A stretch of DNA of 64,000 nucleotides from Vitis vinifera (taxonomy: Eukaryota; Streptophyta; Magnoliopsida; Vitales; Vitaceae), in contig NC_081822.1 of NCBI RefSeq assembly GCF_030704535.1, positions 36,230,001 to 36,294,000 on the forward strand, given 5' to 3'. The position numbers and the translations under genes were made by a program. The notes beneath the pieces are model-generated. The model saw nothing but the letters and a program-made list of their open reading frames with translations, was not told the origin of the DNA and did no database searches. Of this stretch, positions 22,882-34,871 are shown one piece after another. The number at the start of each line of letters is the position of its first letter. The first letter of the stretch is position 1.

Positions 22882-25800
22882 CTATTCTCCTCTTTTGTCA
22901 TTGACATTTGTAGTTCTTCCTTCTGGCTGAGGTGGAGAGGTATGGGTCCCTTCTGAAAGGGGAACCAAAACTGGGGTTTCTGTTTTGGACATAGAAAGGC
23001 GTTTAACAGCCCTGCACAGATTAGTGTACTTTGTAACAACATCCTTGTACAAACTCAGCAATGTCTCTACATCTCCCACAGTGAGTTCACCAGCCTCTGC
23101 TTCCATAAAAGGATAGTTTGACGTACCTGCCATCATCAAGTGATTCACCGATATACCTATCCAAATGATGTTTGATGGAAGCTTGCATAAATATTCAAGG
23201 CTATGTTTGATTTTTGGAAAGTTCTGAAAGGGAAAACAATGCTAAAGAAAAATATTTCTTTAAAGAAAATGATTTTCTCATATTTAGTTTTTCATGAAAA
23301 ATATGAAAAAAGAAAAAACAAATATAATTCAAATTAGTTAGAAGTTTAGATATTTTTAATTATTTATTCTTTATATGGATGGGCAAAGTAGGTGAAATTT
23401 ATTTGAAAAAGCATATAAAATAATTTATTACCTACAAATCCTTCTTTTTTTTTTGTACTTCATTTTTCTTTTCTTTTTTCTTCCCCTATTTTTTTTTTTT
23501 TTTTGAACTTTCCAAGAACCAAGATAGGGTTAAATACTCCTAAATCATTGGAAAAGCTTGATATAGAAAGATGTTTTTAGATGAGAGAAAGCAATAACAT
23601 TTTGGCAAGCTTGAAACTCACCTCTTGTGTCAGTTTCTCTAAACCACATTCTTCTTGAAGGACCAGGATCCATCTGCCCTGCCAAGGTTGCAGTTCGATC
23701 CAATGATGGTGAGGGTTTAACTCCAGCTGCTTTATGGGCCTCTCTTGCTGCTTCCATGCTCTCCTGAAATTCAACTGCATCCATGGAAAGAGACTTTGCA
23801 TCTAGGTCAACAATAAATGACTTGGCAGAGACCAGATTTGTGAAATAATAAGCCACTTCTGACACAAGCTTCTCCTGCCTCCGATACAGCTGGATGAATT
23901 TGAGGTTTGAATGCAGCTGAGGAGGATTCGCCTATCAATGTGGTTTCAATAATTTAGCAAAATTTAAATGGGACTTGCAATTAATTAAATATTCTTCAAT
24001 TATTAAATTGCATGACATGAGAGGGGGAAAAAACCAAGGGTTTTTGGTGAGAAAAAGGTGACATTACAATCTATAATATAACAAAAATTAATGCAAAATA
24101 GGAATATATATATACATATGTGACAGAAGTTCATTGTTTTAAAGATCTACGAAAATAAGATTTGAAAATTGATGATCAGCAGAAGAGCTTATTACCAATG
24201 AGAGCTTGCCTTGATCGTGACATATATTAGAACAGGAAGAAAATCATCAGCTCCAGCTAGAATATGATTTTCTGACATTGCTGCGTTAAGCAGCAAATTG
24301 TTTATGACCCTGCAGCAATTCAAAATGCAAAGAAGCTTCTCCCGAGGAGCCTTGAAAGCATTGACTTTCTGCAATTCTTTCTCTGCAAGCTGGGGGAAAG
24401 AGGAAAAAAGAACAAAGAAAATGGCTACTCTTTTAGACACAGAGATATCTTGATTATAAACAATTTTCAACAAACAAGGATGGAAACTTCACATTGGAAA
24501 ATACAATCAAGAGATCACAATACATAAAGGGATTGCCTAAAGCACTTCAGCCACATACATGACCTCTGTCAAATAGAATTTTCTGGATTGGTAGCAACAA
24601 GTACATGAATATGTCCTCAAAAGCATTGCACCATACAAAAGGAGACAACCAGGATAAAGTAACGGAACCATCCAAGACTCTAAGGTCTTTAGAAAGTGTT
24701 AGTTGATTATTTTATAAGTTGTTTTCCCCTTGATGAAGCTCTGAATAACTGAATTATATTAGATAATTTATCATCTCAGATCTAAAGCAGTTGAATAGAT
24801 ACAACTGAGAAAGGTAAAAAACAAAACTAGGTTACTTTGAGTGATGTTATATTTATAACACTAGAGAGAGAGTGGAAAATGGTTAAACCTTGGTAGTGGA
24901 GCAAGTTAGAAATATCTTTGCTCTGTCCTTTACATTAAATTATTTTTTTCTAATTAGTGATTAATAACAGTGTAGTAGATAAGGCAGAAAGGAAAAGCAG
25001 TCCAACAACTAATAAACCCAATCATCACTTAGAATGTATATCATACTCCAACAGTAACTACCTCTAACTTCAAGAATAAATTATGTCAGCCAAACCTCCA
25101 CATAAATGGTGGTGGTTCATGAAATTTAACTTTGTATATGCTATAAGCTTATGCAAAGGAATAGCAGTCCTATAACTAATAAATCCAACCATCACTCAGA
25201 ATGTATATCATGCTCCAACAGTAACTACCTCTAACTTCGAGAATAAATTATGTTGTCCAAAACCTCGACATAAATGATGGTGATTCATGAAGTTAAACTT
25301 CGTATAAGCTTATAGAAGGGACTAAAAATCCCTAGCATCTATCACATAGCTCCATATCATCTTTCTTCAATTTTCTTTCATTACATTTTACAAAATTTCT
25401 TTTCAAGAAGATTGCTCAGGATAAGCTAACAGGGGGGGCTAGGCACCAAGGAAGAGCATGAGATGAGCTGAGAGCAAGAGTTCTGTGCAACTGTGCCTTT
25501 GTGTATGAAGCAAAAGAATGAGAAGAACTTTTATGGTTTCTACTAGTTGAAACTTCAGTTAAAAAATAGTTCATGAACTCTTTATTTGAGTAGTTCGTAG
25601 ATCAATAAGAAATGGGAGGCCATCCTTTCTAGGTTTCATCAAGTTCTAAGGAACTCCTTTTCCTTTTTCTGTTGTTTCTAAGCAATCCTTGTATAAATCC
25701 CACTATCCCAAGCTTGTGCCCACTTTTAGCACTTGTTTTTATAACATCCTCTTTACTCATTAAAGGAAATAATAAAATAAAATAAGCTGAGAGTGAAGAG

Positions 25801-28800
25801 CTATTCACCTTGTGAAAGCTCAAGATGAGCTAAGAGGGAAGAAGTCAACCCACTGGGAGAGCTTGGGATGAGCTGAGAATGGAAAGCTTAGCACCTCCAG
25901 AGAGCCAAGGAAAAAGCTGAGAGGGGAGAGCTTGACACCTTGGAAGAGCTAAAGAACAAAAGCTCAAATCTTATTGCCTCTTCCCTATTCAAGTTCTTGG
26001 GAACTTGAGTTCCTGCCACCTATTCAACCAAGCTCTTGGGAGCTCAAACTTCAACTAACCCTTGCCTAGAAGAGATCTTAGGAGCTTATTTTGGAGCTAA
26101 GAGGTTTACTTTGGAGGTAAGATCTCTAAAAGAAATGAGAATAAAGAACTGGGAGAGCTCAAAGACATCTGGAAATTCTGTGTATGAAGCTCACCTTCTT
26201 GTTCCCAACTCTCCATGCTTTGGTTAATAAGCCTACACATTAAAAAGGGCTCAGGATGATCTAAGAAGGGAGAGCTAAGTACCTCAAGAGAGCTTAAGAT
26301 GAGCTCAGAAAGGAAAGTTACTGCAACTGTGGAGAGTGCAAGATGAGCTTAGGAAGGAAAGTTCAGTATCTCGATGAAGCTCAGAATGAGCTGAGAAGAG
26401 AAGAGAGCTTGATGCCTTGGAGAGCTCAGGATAAGCTGCGAAAGGGGAGCTTGACACTTCCAGATGAGTTCAGGAGGGAGAGCTTAGCAACCCTAGATAG
26501 CTTGGACATTCAATCTGGGGTTAAGTGCTTTGACTGGAGTCTTAGTGCTTGGAGCTTGGGCCAACCATCATAAGTTGTATATTGCTACCCCAAACTTAGG
26601 CGGTCCAACAAATTGAACACCTAGACATGCACACAAGCACCCAACATTACACCAGTTCATGTCACATTAAAGAATTAATATCATCTTTTCAAGAGTATAG
26701 CTATCTGCAGAATTGTAAACAAAGAATTTAATAGGGCTAAATAATTTCCTACATTAACTTAGTTGATTATGTGGATGCAAGTAATGACAGGAGTAATTTT
26801 GTCAATCATTACAACAAAAAAAATGCATGATTGAATGTACAATCTTAACCATGCACTAAGTATATGGATTAAACAGACAAAAATATGCAAAACTTAACTG
26901 CACACTAACCCCACCATCAACCAGATAAAACAGAACTATTGCAAAAAATACAGCATCACAGTTAAACAAACTTTTCAAGGAAAACAGAGGAAGCACACAT
27001 ACCAGCCATGAAGCTTCATTCTGAAGTACTGCAGGTATATCCAAATGCTCAGGCCTCAAGAAGTTTTGTAGCAAGCTTATTTTTTCTGAAATTTCCTGGT
27101 CAGCCTTAGCATCCTCAGGAGAAGCCGCAAATGTGCGAGAGAACAATTTTGTCATAACATACTTCTCCAAACCCTGCAGTATAGGTAGAGAATATGATAT
27201 GCAAATTTCACATAATAAACAAATTTAAATTTGCAGAGTAATCATTATATTTCCACAAGCCCTTTGTACCATGCCAAAATAAGCATACTTCCTCTCAAAT
27301 GCCAATATCTTCCCTTATATGGAAACCTAAAGGATAGCATTCCATGGATTTCCAAAAAAGGGAAAAGTTGAGAAAAAAAAAAAAAAGAAGAAGAAGAAGA
27401 AGAACATCTTCTCATGTCTTTAGTACTGCTCACTATTCTATCTTGACAAGGCCAATACATCGATCACATCAGCATGCCAATGTTGTACCACTCTCCAATC
27501 ATCTTATGCTATATCCATACTTACTACTCGCCTATTAAAAATTAAAATAAGTATGTTTTATTCATGAAAGGAAAACTTTAAATTCATATCACTTTTAGGA
27601 AGTTCCCTTGCTTTGTATGTAAAATTAAGACAACTTTCTCCCTTTCCCTCTATCAAATTATTTCAACAGTTTATTCCAACCAAAATCTCCAATGAAACTC
27701 TTCATCAAGGAAAAGCTTTTAGTCCATCTCGATTTAACTGGAGTAAGAAATATTTTTCTTTAAAGATTCTCGAATTTAAGATTTCTAATTATCATATTTC
27801 AACACCTTCATCTACTTTATTTGCATTCTTATCAAGGATCATGCATGCATCATGGGTAATGAAGAATTGTCAACGAGAACATTTAGCATATTGAGAGAGA
27901 TTCACCCATGAAGATAAGAGCAATATTTTAAAAACCGGACCGGACCGGCCGGTCCAACCGGTTCAACCGTCGACCGGTCATATCTCCGGTTCGGTTCGCC
28001 CTATCAAACCGTTTGAAGATTAAACCGGTAATGAACCGCCTAAACCGGCGGTCGGACCGGTGACCCGATGGAACCGGACGGTTCCAATCAAACCGAACAG
28101 TTCAATTTAAACCAGGCTCCCTTGTATATAAATTAAAATACTTTGGGCAAAACTATGCTGGGCCTTGTCTAATAATGACAAAGCCCACACCTCACCCACC
28201 CACATTGTGGGCCGATTCTTGAGCCCAACCACCAGATGAGATAATTCCTTGGCCCTCCAAGAGGATGCCTTTTATAGGCATCCTTTGCACCCTCATTCCT
28301 CTTACAATCCGATGTGGGATTGCCAACCAACCTAATGAATGAAAAAAAAATAACAAATCCCTCCAAGAGGATTTGAACTTGGACCCCAAATTCTATGGCT
28401 ATCATAGGACACCACTCGGCTACACCCTTCAGCTATGTAACATGCCAAACAAAATAATATATATTGGATTTTAAATTTTTTTATATTATTAAATAAAAAT
28501 AATATAATATTTTTAAAAATTATAAAATTAGTTTAAATTTTTATTTTTAATATATTCACATTTAAATATTTTACATATATCATTTAATAAAATTAAAAAT
28601 ATTAATATAATTTAATTTGATAAATATTATTGATTTTAATTTATTCATATATATTTTAAAATTTTTATAATTATTTTTAATTTAATAATATATATATTAT
28701 ATATTTATGACGTCACCGGTTCGACCGCCGGTCCGACCAGTGAACCGGTAACTTTTCCGGTTCGATCACCGGTCCGGTTCTGAAAACATTGGATAAGAGA

Positions 28801-31519
28801 GAGAGTGAAAACTGTTTGAATGGAAGTTTTTAGTTATTAAAAATTTAAATTCTCCTTTAACAAAATATTACCATGTCAGGGAGATTTGTCAATCCAAAGT
28901 GAAATGGAGAGAGAACTTATTGGAATGGAAATTTTTAGCTATTAAAATTTTAGAACTTTTCTATAGTTAAATAACTTACTATTTTATATACCTTTATAGT
29001 TAACTAATTTATTGCAAGGTGGCACAACTTGTGTGGATGGTTTATCCATAAGTAGCCTAGAGGTGACAGATTTCAGAGGCCTAAAAAGTTTGCAGACCAG
29101 GAAAGTCCAGGCCTGGAACATTTGAAAACTGGGCTGTGGGTGCAGCCCTGCTACCTTAGCCAGCATTGGCTCGAGGCCCACTTGGGCCATGCCAGGCCGG
29201 GCTGGGTCAGCCCACTGCCCAGCCTTTCCTTTTTAGAATTTTTTTGAATTTCATTTTTTTGGGCTTTTTTTTTTTAAGATAGTAAATTTTGAAATCTAAA
29301 TTAATTATAACTTATATTTTCATCTCACTTATATGAGACAAACTAGGCCGTAGGCATTGGCAACATGCTTTCCTTTGTAATCTATGGAATTGGCCTAGGT
29401 TGTTTTCAATTTCTGGTCCGTCTTAGGTTGTAGATTTTGTGGATTGGGTGGGTTCATTTTGAGGGGGACATAGATTTTTTGTTAGACCCTCTCCTTTCGT
29501 TTGCACTTTTAAGCATTTGTTGTATACTCCCTGTATAATTCAAAGTGCTGTTTTGGCACTTTTTGTTTATATTACACTTTTGCTTTACTCACCAAAAAAA
29601 ATATTTCCACTAATTTAAACAAGCTCCGAGCAGACCACTTTCTGTCATGCCAATAATAATATCATACATGATCAACAAGATTAAAGAAATGTGCCCTAAA
29701 TGCATAGTCCATGTGAACCACAGAATATAAATACCTCAATTGCAGAGTCTATTTCTTCCTCAGTTGCCCCAACCCATAACGGATGGTCCCTTATAGAATC
29801 TTCCATTGTTAAAAGGAAGTCTTGCAGCCTCTTGCCATCATTTTCTGGGCTGGGCGCATAGAATGAAAAAGATACAATAAAACTGCAAGAGAGTATTTTT
29901 TTACCAGTTATTACCGTCATACCTAATGCATGAAAAATTCAAAAGCTTACAATACAAAAATAAATAAATAAATTGATAATAGGCATGAAAACAATTAGGA
30001 ATCTATCTGTTCATAATACCTATCACACTACAGTATCAATTTCCTTTGAAATCAAAACATTTTGTACAATGTGTGTTGCCTATCTTGCAGTGGCAGATAT
30101 CTATAACATCATCATTTTCTCACCACAGATGTCATCATAAATTTGTCTTCCCACTCAATATCTAAACATCAAAAACTGAAAACTTCTCTCTTCTCTACGA
30201 TTTAAATAAAAGCAAATAAAAAATAAAAAATAAAAACAGAAATTCAAGAAATCAAATCATACACAATAACATTGCAGAGAGAGACTTAAAAAACATTGCC
30301 TAGTTGAGTCATGATCTTTGACCAAACAAAAGAATGGTCGAACGAAATCTCAATGAAAGATCAACCTTGTATCCATCCAACAAGCATGTGATAATCAACA
30401 CTCAATCTTCAGTATCTGATTCAATCCAATAAGGCTATCCAAAACCCATTCAATCTGGAGTATGCTGAAAAAATTTAAAAATACAAAACATTGACTGCGA
30501 GAAACAAGGTTGAGATACCAGATTTTCCAAAACCACTACCCTTGGTTTTGCCACTGAGGGAAGTGAACAAAACGAGACTGTGAATCAAAAATGCCTCATG
30601 TTGTTTTTCTCCTCAAACAACGATGAGAAATCAAGTTAGATCAAATTAGGGCACTGGAAAATGGAGACTAGAAAATCACAGATTCACAAAAGATTTTTTC
30701 TACAACCAAACAGAATATAAGCAAGATAACAGTGCTGAGGCAAGCTTGACACAACAGATTTTCCAAAATTATAACCTTCAGTTACACTGAATAAGTGTAG
30801 AAAACAAGACTCCCAAACTAACACAATCATTGCTGTTTTACTCTTCTAACCATGATGTCAGATCAACTGATAAACGGAGACTGGAAAATCAGAATTCATG
30901 AAACCTTTTATTTTCTTCTCTATTTCTATCCTTTTCTCCCCAACCAAACACAAGATAAACAAGATAAAAGTGAACAAACAAAATTCCGAATCTAACATGC
31001 TTCATGCTCTTTACTCTTCAAACAGAGACGTCAAATCAAATCACATTAGGGCACTGGAAAACGGAGACTAGAACATCAAAGACCTAAAATTCACAAAATC
31101 TTTTTTCTACTCTCTTCCTAACTTTTTCTCCGCACCCAAACAGAACATAAGCACAAGATAAAGGCGCACAAAACAAAACTCCGAATTAACATGCCTCGTG
31201 CAGTTTTACTCTTCAAAAAAACTGCGTCAATTTAAATCAATTCAGGACACCGGCAAAATGGATACAGAAAAGTAAAAACTAAATAAGAAAAAAAAGAAAC
31301 AAAAAAAAATTCTCTTCTCCTTTCTTTGCTTCTCCTGACATTTTCTTAGAAACCAAACGCATAAGTATAAAAAAATAAAAAAATTAAAAAAAAGATACAG
31401 AGGAACAGAAGGCATTTTCTTCACCTTTTGATGGACCGAACCAGATCGAGAGAAGCTGGATTCCGCATTCTGTCCAGAAAGTCATAGAACGTTAACGGCT
31501 GAGACGAGGACGCATCCAT
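22882..31519 (-). CDS. VPS9-domain Rab5 guanine-nucleotide exchange factor, VPS9A-like
   Basis: There are six exons on the minus strand, in transcript order: 31519-31425, 29882-29735, 27173-27003, 24389-24210, 23931-23622 and 23126-22882. They give 382 residues and a TAG stop. The N terminus (LTFYDFLDRMRNPASLDLVRS) is the conserved start of plant VPS9A. The helical bundle follows (DHPLWVGATEEEID, LEKYVMTKLFSRTFA). The VPS9 catalytic core spans exons 3-5 (LNCCRVINNLLLNAA, GADDFLPVLIYVTIKA, then SEVAYYFTNLVSAKSFI). Plant VPS9A activates Rab5-class GTPases on endosomes, including ARA7, RHA1 and the plant-specific ARA6. Intron 4 has a GC donor (AAG|GCAAGC) and the other introns are GT-AG. The protein is clearly shorter than Arabidopsis VPS9A (about 520 residues, from memory): the C-terminal tail is abbreviated. 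A functional VPS9-type GEF is likely. Confidence 0.92.
24985..25315 (-). repeat. 160-bp tandem duplication in VPS9 intron 3
   Basis: Copies at about 24990-25150 and 25158-25312 share ATGTATATCAT(A/G)CTCCAAC, AGTAACTACCTCTAACTTC and GAATAAATTATGT in order, with few differences. It lies in the 2.6 kb intron between exons 3 and 4. Confidence 0.85.
25430..26560 (+). repeat. degenerate GATGAGCTGAGA-type tandem repeat in VPS9 intron 3
   Basis: The phrase (A/G)GATGAGCT(G/A)AGAAGGGAGAGCTT recurs with spacing mostly of 36-51 bases, for example near 25822, 25867, 25911, 26253, 26289, 26340, 26382, 26427 and 26461. Phrases such as GACACCTTGGAAGAGCT link the units. The short plus-strand reading frame at 26343-26573 is simply this repeat translated. 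Confidence 0.75.
27372..27404. repeat. A-rich / (GAA)n simple repeat in VPS9 intron 2
   Basis: A run of A followed by about seven GAA triplets. Confidence 0.9.
27921..28791. mobile_element. non-autonomous hAT-like DNA transposon, 871 bp
   Basis: The element is bounded by perfect 8-bp direct repeats GATAAGAG at 27913-27920 and 28792-28799, which is the target-duplication length of the hAT superfamily. Its termini are inverted: the left end reads CAATATTTT...AACCGGACCGG and the right end, reverse-complemented, reads CAATGTTTT...AACCGGACCGG. Both fit the hAT consensus of a C-A-purine start. Subterminal regions are dense in CCGG/GGTCC motifs on both sides, and the centre is AT-rich. There is no transposase frame. 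It lies in intron 2 of the VPS9 gene, so it would be spliced out of that transcript. Confidence 0.85.
28342..28436 (-). repeat. tRNA-like (SINE-like) segment within the hAT-like element
   Basis: Read on the minus strand there is an A-box match TAGCCGAGTGG (28422-28412) and, about 33 bases further on, a B-box match AGTTCAAATCC (28379-28369). These are followed by a T-rich run at about 28350-28341 that could terminate RNA polymerase III. The A box is of the Leu/Ser tRNA kind (GCCGAGTGG). The acceptor stem is not convincingly paired, so this is not a functional tRNA; a tRNA-derived SINE fragment or captured pseudo-tRNA is more likely. Confidence 0.5.
29330..29601 (+). mobile_element. probable 5'-truncated LINE (L1-type) 3' end
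   Basis: The stretch ends with TTGTATACTCCCTGTATAATTCAAAGTGC and TTTTGGCAC followed by TTTTGTTTATATTACAC and an A-rich end (CACCAAAAAAAAT). This closely resembles the 3' UTR layout of plant L1-type LINEs. No target-site duplication could be defined and no reverse-transcriptase sequence is present. It is antisense within intron 2 of the VPS9 gene. Confidence 0.4.
30480..31280 (-). repeat. degenerate ~200-bp tandem repeat in VPS9 intron 1
   Basis: About four diverged units share, in order, AACATGC(C/T)TC, TTTTACTCTTC(A/T)AA, GGCACTGGAAAA.GGAGACTAGAA, TTCACAAAATCTTTTTTC and ACCAAACAGAA(C/T)ATAAGC...AAGATAA. Landmarks fall near 30649, 30870, 31049 and 31250, so the unit is roughly 180-220 bases. 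Confidence 0.7.
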
Positions 31520-31525
31520 GAATCG

Positions 31526-31570
31526 AAACCCTAACCCTAGGCTGTAGAACTCTCTCTCTCTCTCTAGAAT
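31526..31570 (-). promoter_or_regulatory. telo-box and (CT)n tract in the VPS9 leader
   Basis: AAACCCTAACCCT at 31526-31538 contains the plant telo-box AAACCCTAA, immediately upstream of the start codon of the minus-strand VPS9 gene. A CT/GA dinucleotide tract follows at about 31549-31565. Both are common in plant leaders of housekeeping genes. Confidence 0.4.
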
Positions 31571-33105
31571 GGAGGCAGTTTCTCTCCCTAGAGATCCTCA
31601 GGGAGAAAATTCAAGGACGAAGGAGAAAGAGCTAGAACACCCGAAGAAGGGAAATAAGAATGTTAGGTTCCGCACGTTACTGCACGTGCCTTTTCCCCCA
31701 ACACCAACCAATCCACCTCACATGCATTTTTAGTTACTTCTTTTGCAAGAAAAATCTAATGATATTTGAACGATTTAATAATGGAACAAACATATGGGAC
31801 TCTGCTCCAAATAAATGAGATGAAATGCCCAAAAAATGAAACCTCATATGAAATAAAAAATATTAAAATTTATATTTATATATCAATTAAATTCAATAAA
31901 AAGAAGTGAGACTTTATCAAACTTTTTATTTACTTTAAAAAAATAATAATAATAATTTGTGGGTATGTTTAGAAATTGATAGTGAAAATAATTTGAACAT
32001 AGAAAATGGTTTGCTAATTTCAGAATAGGTTAACCAAATTTTGAATTAAAAATAGTTTTTTAAGAATTTCTTTTGAAAATGTAATGTTTTTAAAAAATAT
32101 AAATGTGAGATTTTTTTAGTTATTTTTTATAAAGGGTTCTAAAAAATAATTGAAAATATGGAAATATCATAACTAAAAACATAGTATCTATGTAAGTAAT
32201 ACTAAATTACTAATAATAATATTTGACGTCATAAAATGTTGTCCAACTTCCAACAATTAAGGTAAAGCCAATTCCATTTCCATACTAAAGAGTGAATTGC
32301 CAACAAACGCTGTAGTGGAATGATTTTGGGTAGGCCAACATTGGGCTTGGCCTAACTTTGGGTTGGGTCATCCAAAATTTCACAAAACTTTGAGTCCAAT
32401 TAAGGTTTTGTTTAATAAGTAAAACAATTCTAAAAAATTGTTTTTGAAAACCTTGTTTTAATGCTTTGTAAAATAAAATTTTATTTAGGAATCTAAAATG
32501 TTTTTAACCTATTTTCTATGTTTTTAAATATGTTTTAGAAATAACTTTTATGTATATAATTATTTTTTAAAACAACTTTACAACTAAAAATGTTTTCTGA
32601 AAATACATTTTCTTCTGTTTTTAAGAATAAAAAACTATTTTTCAAATTTGTGGTTGTGTTTTTTAAAGAACCATCAATCAAATGCTTATCAAAGAAGCAC
32701 TTGATTTTTCAATGTTTTATTAAAAAAAATGCATTTTTAAGTTGAAAGTGTTTTTTAATGGACTTTTTACCTACCGGAATCTAACCTATCAACCCAAATT
32801 AAAAAAATATATATATAAAAAATAAAAAATAAAAATTGATGATTGAACACATCAAATTAGAGGAGATGAGTGGGGTGGGTAGCCCAAGTTATAGCATTAT
32901 TGTTCACCATCATCAACGAAATCCACGAATCTATTATGATCAAATTCTCCACTTCTTTGCAAATTTTCAATGTCAAATGGTATAATATGGCTATTTTTTA
33001 ACCTTCATTTTTTCCTTTTTCCTCTGAGAACAAGAACACAACTAAACAAGTCCATATTTTTCACATAACAATTATGTAACAAAGAGAAATAACAGGGCCT
33101 TTGCT
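31571..33105. other. spacer between the VPS9 promoter and the DCD gene 3' end
   Basis: AT-rich sequence with no reading frame worth calling. The right-hand 50-100 bases are probably the 3' UTR of the DCD gene and the left-hand few hundred the VPS9 promoter. Confidence 0.5.
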
Positions 33106-34871
33106 TCATGGGTCCTCCTCTTCGAACAAGTCCAGTAATGCAAGTGCCTGCAGTAATACAATTCAAAACATCAAAACCAGCCCAAGAAGGCTTACCTCAG
33201 AGTGTCTCAATATAAACCAAAAAAAGAGATAAAAGTAAACAGCCAAATCCTAGTTTAAAATTCACATTTTCAATACAAAATTTACCTCAGGCACAGAGAG
33301 CTGCAATCTGAACTTGGGGCCATCATAGTGGTACAAAATGGGCCTAAATGCATCCTCGTCTAGTGGTTTGCATTTCTTCTTGGTTCGAATTCTAACCTGA
33401 AATCATTCCATTATTATCACCCTTCATTCACTGTAAGTCTTTCAAAAAATTGAAAATTGGTGAAAATATTTGGATGGGTGAATGGATAAATTTTCCTACC
33501 TGGGCTGGAAATCTGGATTCTCCTCTGCACTTCTTGTCTTCCCATGCTGTTGGGTCTATATTTGAGCCCCCAAAGCTCATGGCCTTTGGTTTTATCACAT
33601 TAAATATGGTTAGATTCTAGGGCCTATTTGCAAACTTTTATCAAAAACACTTTTATATATTATTTTTTTGAGAGTAAAAAAAAATTGTTTTTTAACTTTA
33701 AAATATGTTTCACAAATTTTAGGTTGAAAACAGTTTTGAGAATTTGTTTTAAAAATAAGATTATTTTTTGAAATTATATTAAGTTGATTTTATGTGTTTT
33801 TTATAAAGCAGTTTGGAAAAAAGAATCACATTAAGAATAGTTCATATTTGAGTTTTCAAAATAGAATATTTCCCTATGAATCATACTAAACGCTTTTTGA
33901 AACATAGATCGTAACTCGTGGGGTTTGATTGGATTACTCAAATTAAGGGATGTCAATTGAATTTAGTTTAAGTTTTAGAGATCATCGGATAATGATTTTT
34001 GAAAGTACTTTTAAAGTGTGTTTGAGAGTGATTATAGAAATTGTTTATAACACTTCTAACATTTGAATGATAAAAATTTTCAATTATTAGGAATATTAAA
34101 AATGTTTCTTAAAATAACTACCAAATAAGCTTTTAGTATTAAAAGTGTTTTCGAAAAAAATTCAGGTATTTTGATAAAATTTAGAAATACTTTAAAAAAT
34201 CTAAAAAATTGTTTGCATAGTTGAAAATTGCAGAAAGTAAGAAGAAAGGTACCTGGTATACCCCATGCAACTGATGGGCTGTGTAGTTATAGAGGAAAAG
34301 TGGTAGGCCTGGGGTTATTGCCCTAACTGAGTCCTTATACTTCTGTGGCAGCCCTGGAATGAAAAATGAAGCATTAGTTGGAGGAGAAAAATCAGGTGTG
34401 TTACAAATTTTGCATTGAAACTAGTTTTTAAAGAATTTTTATTGAAAACAAGTTGTTTTTTAAAACAAATTTTCGGTTTTTTAAGTGTTATGAGAAATAA
34501 ATAAAAATAAAAAATAATATTTTGAGAACTTTTGTCTTATATTAGAATCAAGAGAGCTCACCAAAGAGCTGGCGGCGAAGATCCTCTTGCATGGTGTCAT
34601 TGTTGCACACAAAGATGTAGCCCCCCAGGGCCTCATTTCTGGGAAGCATCTCAGATGGGGGCAGTGTCCTGTACCACCTATCAGGCTGGTGAAGATGGAA
34701 GTAATGCTGAAGTTTTGTGTCCCAATTCTTCATTGGTTCGTCGATGGGCCGTGTCAGTCGATGGTGATCGTCGTCCGGCCACTGCGCTTGGCCGTTGTGT
34801 GCTACCCTGGTGGCCGGAATCCGCCATGTCTGGTACTGATTTGCAGCACCCATGATCAGCTGGTGCGCCAT
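33106..34871 (-). CDS. DCD-domain (development and cell death) protein, B2/NRP-like
   Basis: There are five exons on the minus strand, in transcript order: 34871-34562, 34353-34253, 33583-33500, 33396-33286 and 33147-33106. All are GT-AG with consistent phases, giving 215 residues and a TGA stop. The DCD domain runs from about residue 85 to the end. It begins GGYIFVCNNDTMQEDL..QLFGLP, continues with the domain signature GLPLFLYNYTAHQLHGVYQA, and includes NIDPTAWEDKKCRGESRFPAQVRI and a final FRLQLSVPEALALLDLFEEE. The first 80 residues (with WRIPATRVAHNGQ and HFHLHQPDRWYRTLPPSEM) are not a domain I recognise. DCD proteins of plants respond to stress, hormones or cell death (for example soybean NRPs), and carrot B2 is a similarly short member. 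The start has a good context (CCATGG); a TATA-like TTATAAG at about 34898-34906 is unusually close to it, so M8 could be the real start. Confidence 0.9.

Noticed and set aside
28412..28436. A functional tRNA gene
   Set aside because: A and B boxes are present but I could not pair an acceptor stem or find a clear anticodon arm, so only a tRNA-derived relic is called.
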